From NCBI RefSeq assembly GCF_016428595.1, contig NZ_JAELVQ010000010.1, positions 62,001 through 126,000 of the forward strand: a stretch of 64,000 nucleotides of DNA. Reading direction: 5' to 3'. The first letter of the stretch is position 1. Every line of letters starts with the position of its first letter. This document shows positions 63,960 through 64,000 of this stretch, in pieces. Position numbers and translations under genes: made by a program. The notes below the pieces were generated by a model that saw only the letters and a list, made by a program, of their open reading frames with translations, ran no database searches and was not told the origin of the DNA. The stretch is from Snuella sedimenti (GTDB lineage: Bacteria > Bacteroidota > Bacteroidia > Flavobacteriales > Flavobacteriaceae).

Positions 63960-64000
63960 CTTTATAGTTTATCATTAGATGATATTGTTTCTAAAAGGTT

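Noticed and set aside
1-64000. tRNA, rRNA, CRISPR array, prophage or complete IS
   Set aside because: No cloverleaf-like segment, repeat-spacer array, integrase or transposase was seen in any intergenic interval or reading frame. Small RNAs without ORFs cannot be excluded by eye.

Overview
The window is about 36% G+C and looks like the chromosome of a marine member of the Flavobacteriaceae (Bacteroidota). The evidence is: promoters of the type TTG, 17-23 bases, TAnnTTTG; weak or absent Shine-Dalgarno sites; frequent TTG/GTG starts; many lipoproteins; families typical of the group (DUF349, DUF368, DUF3810, OstA-like, PPIC chaperone operons, PUA-less ProB, Mqo, peptidase T); and sulfatase and fucosidase genes suited to algal polysaccharides. 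No tRNA, rRNA, CRISPR array, prophage or intact insertion sequence is visible.

Layout. 1-3.2 kb: yajC with its terminator, a 161-bp MITE-like palindrome, a reverse-strand M14 carboxypeptidase lipoprotein, and a regulatory leader. 2.5-6.3 kb: leader peptide, intrinsic terminator, then GNAT, a small ORF, proC, proB and proA (proline synthesis). 6.4-13 kb: His-rich secreted protein, YdeI-like protein, sulfatase, XRE regulator, pepT, pyrD, LysE-type exporter. 13.1-19.5 kb: HMG-CoA lyase, an outer-membrane porin with two DtxR-like operator candidates, an FMN-binding protein and its four-helix membrane partner behind an unusual leader, and a large outer-membrane barrel protein. 19.6-29.4 kb: guaB, fucosidase and metallophosphatase, a three-gene periplasmic PPIase/SurA operon and MoxR. 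29.4-34.5 kb: SCO copper chaperone with a putative copper monooxygenase-like protein, then an HTTM-like membrane protein and two tandem acyltransferase-3 genes. 34.7-39.4 kb: aconitase, mazG, mqo. 39.5-63.8 kb, mostly reverse strand: DUF349 protein, aroE with two DUF368 flippases, TPR protein, class III aminotransferase, OstA-like protein, purA/fur/rel(spoT), rdgB, sirtuin, two SpoU-type RNA methyltransferases, a frameshifted VOC gene, DEAD-box helicase with a long leader, M48 and DUF3810 membrane metalloproteases, and lipoproteins.

Two leader systems are the most interesting signals. First, a 150-bp element lies upstream of the FMN-binding gene (15449-15599) and is repeated in inverted orientation upstream of an unrelated lipoprotein gene (63810-63959). 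Both copies encode the same 18-residue peptide, which ends SGCTRS. Both carry a hairpin at the end of that ORF and an alternative pairing that buries the GTG start codon of the downstream gene. Second, the pro operon is preceded by a near-leaderless 33-codon ORF with tandem proline codons just before its stop, a hairpin overlapping that stop, and a strong intrinsic terminator immediately before the first gene, which is the organisation of a transcription attenuator.

Other points: a class 2-type dihydroorotate dehydrogenase with Cys in place of the usual catalytic Ser; a Fur-family protein without the zinc-binding CxxC pairs; and a PHM-like copper protein overlapping a SCO gene.
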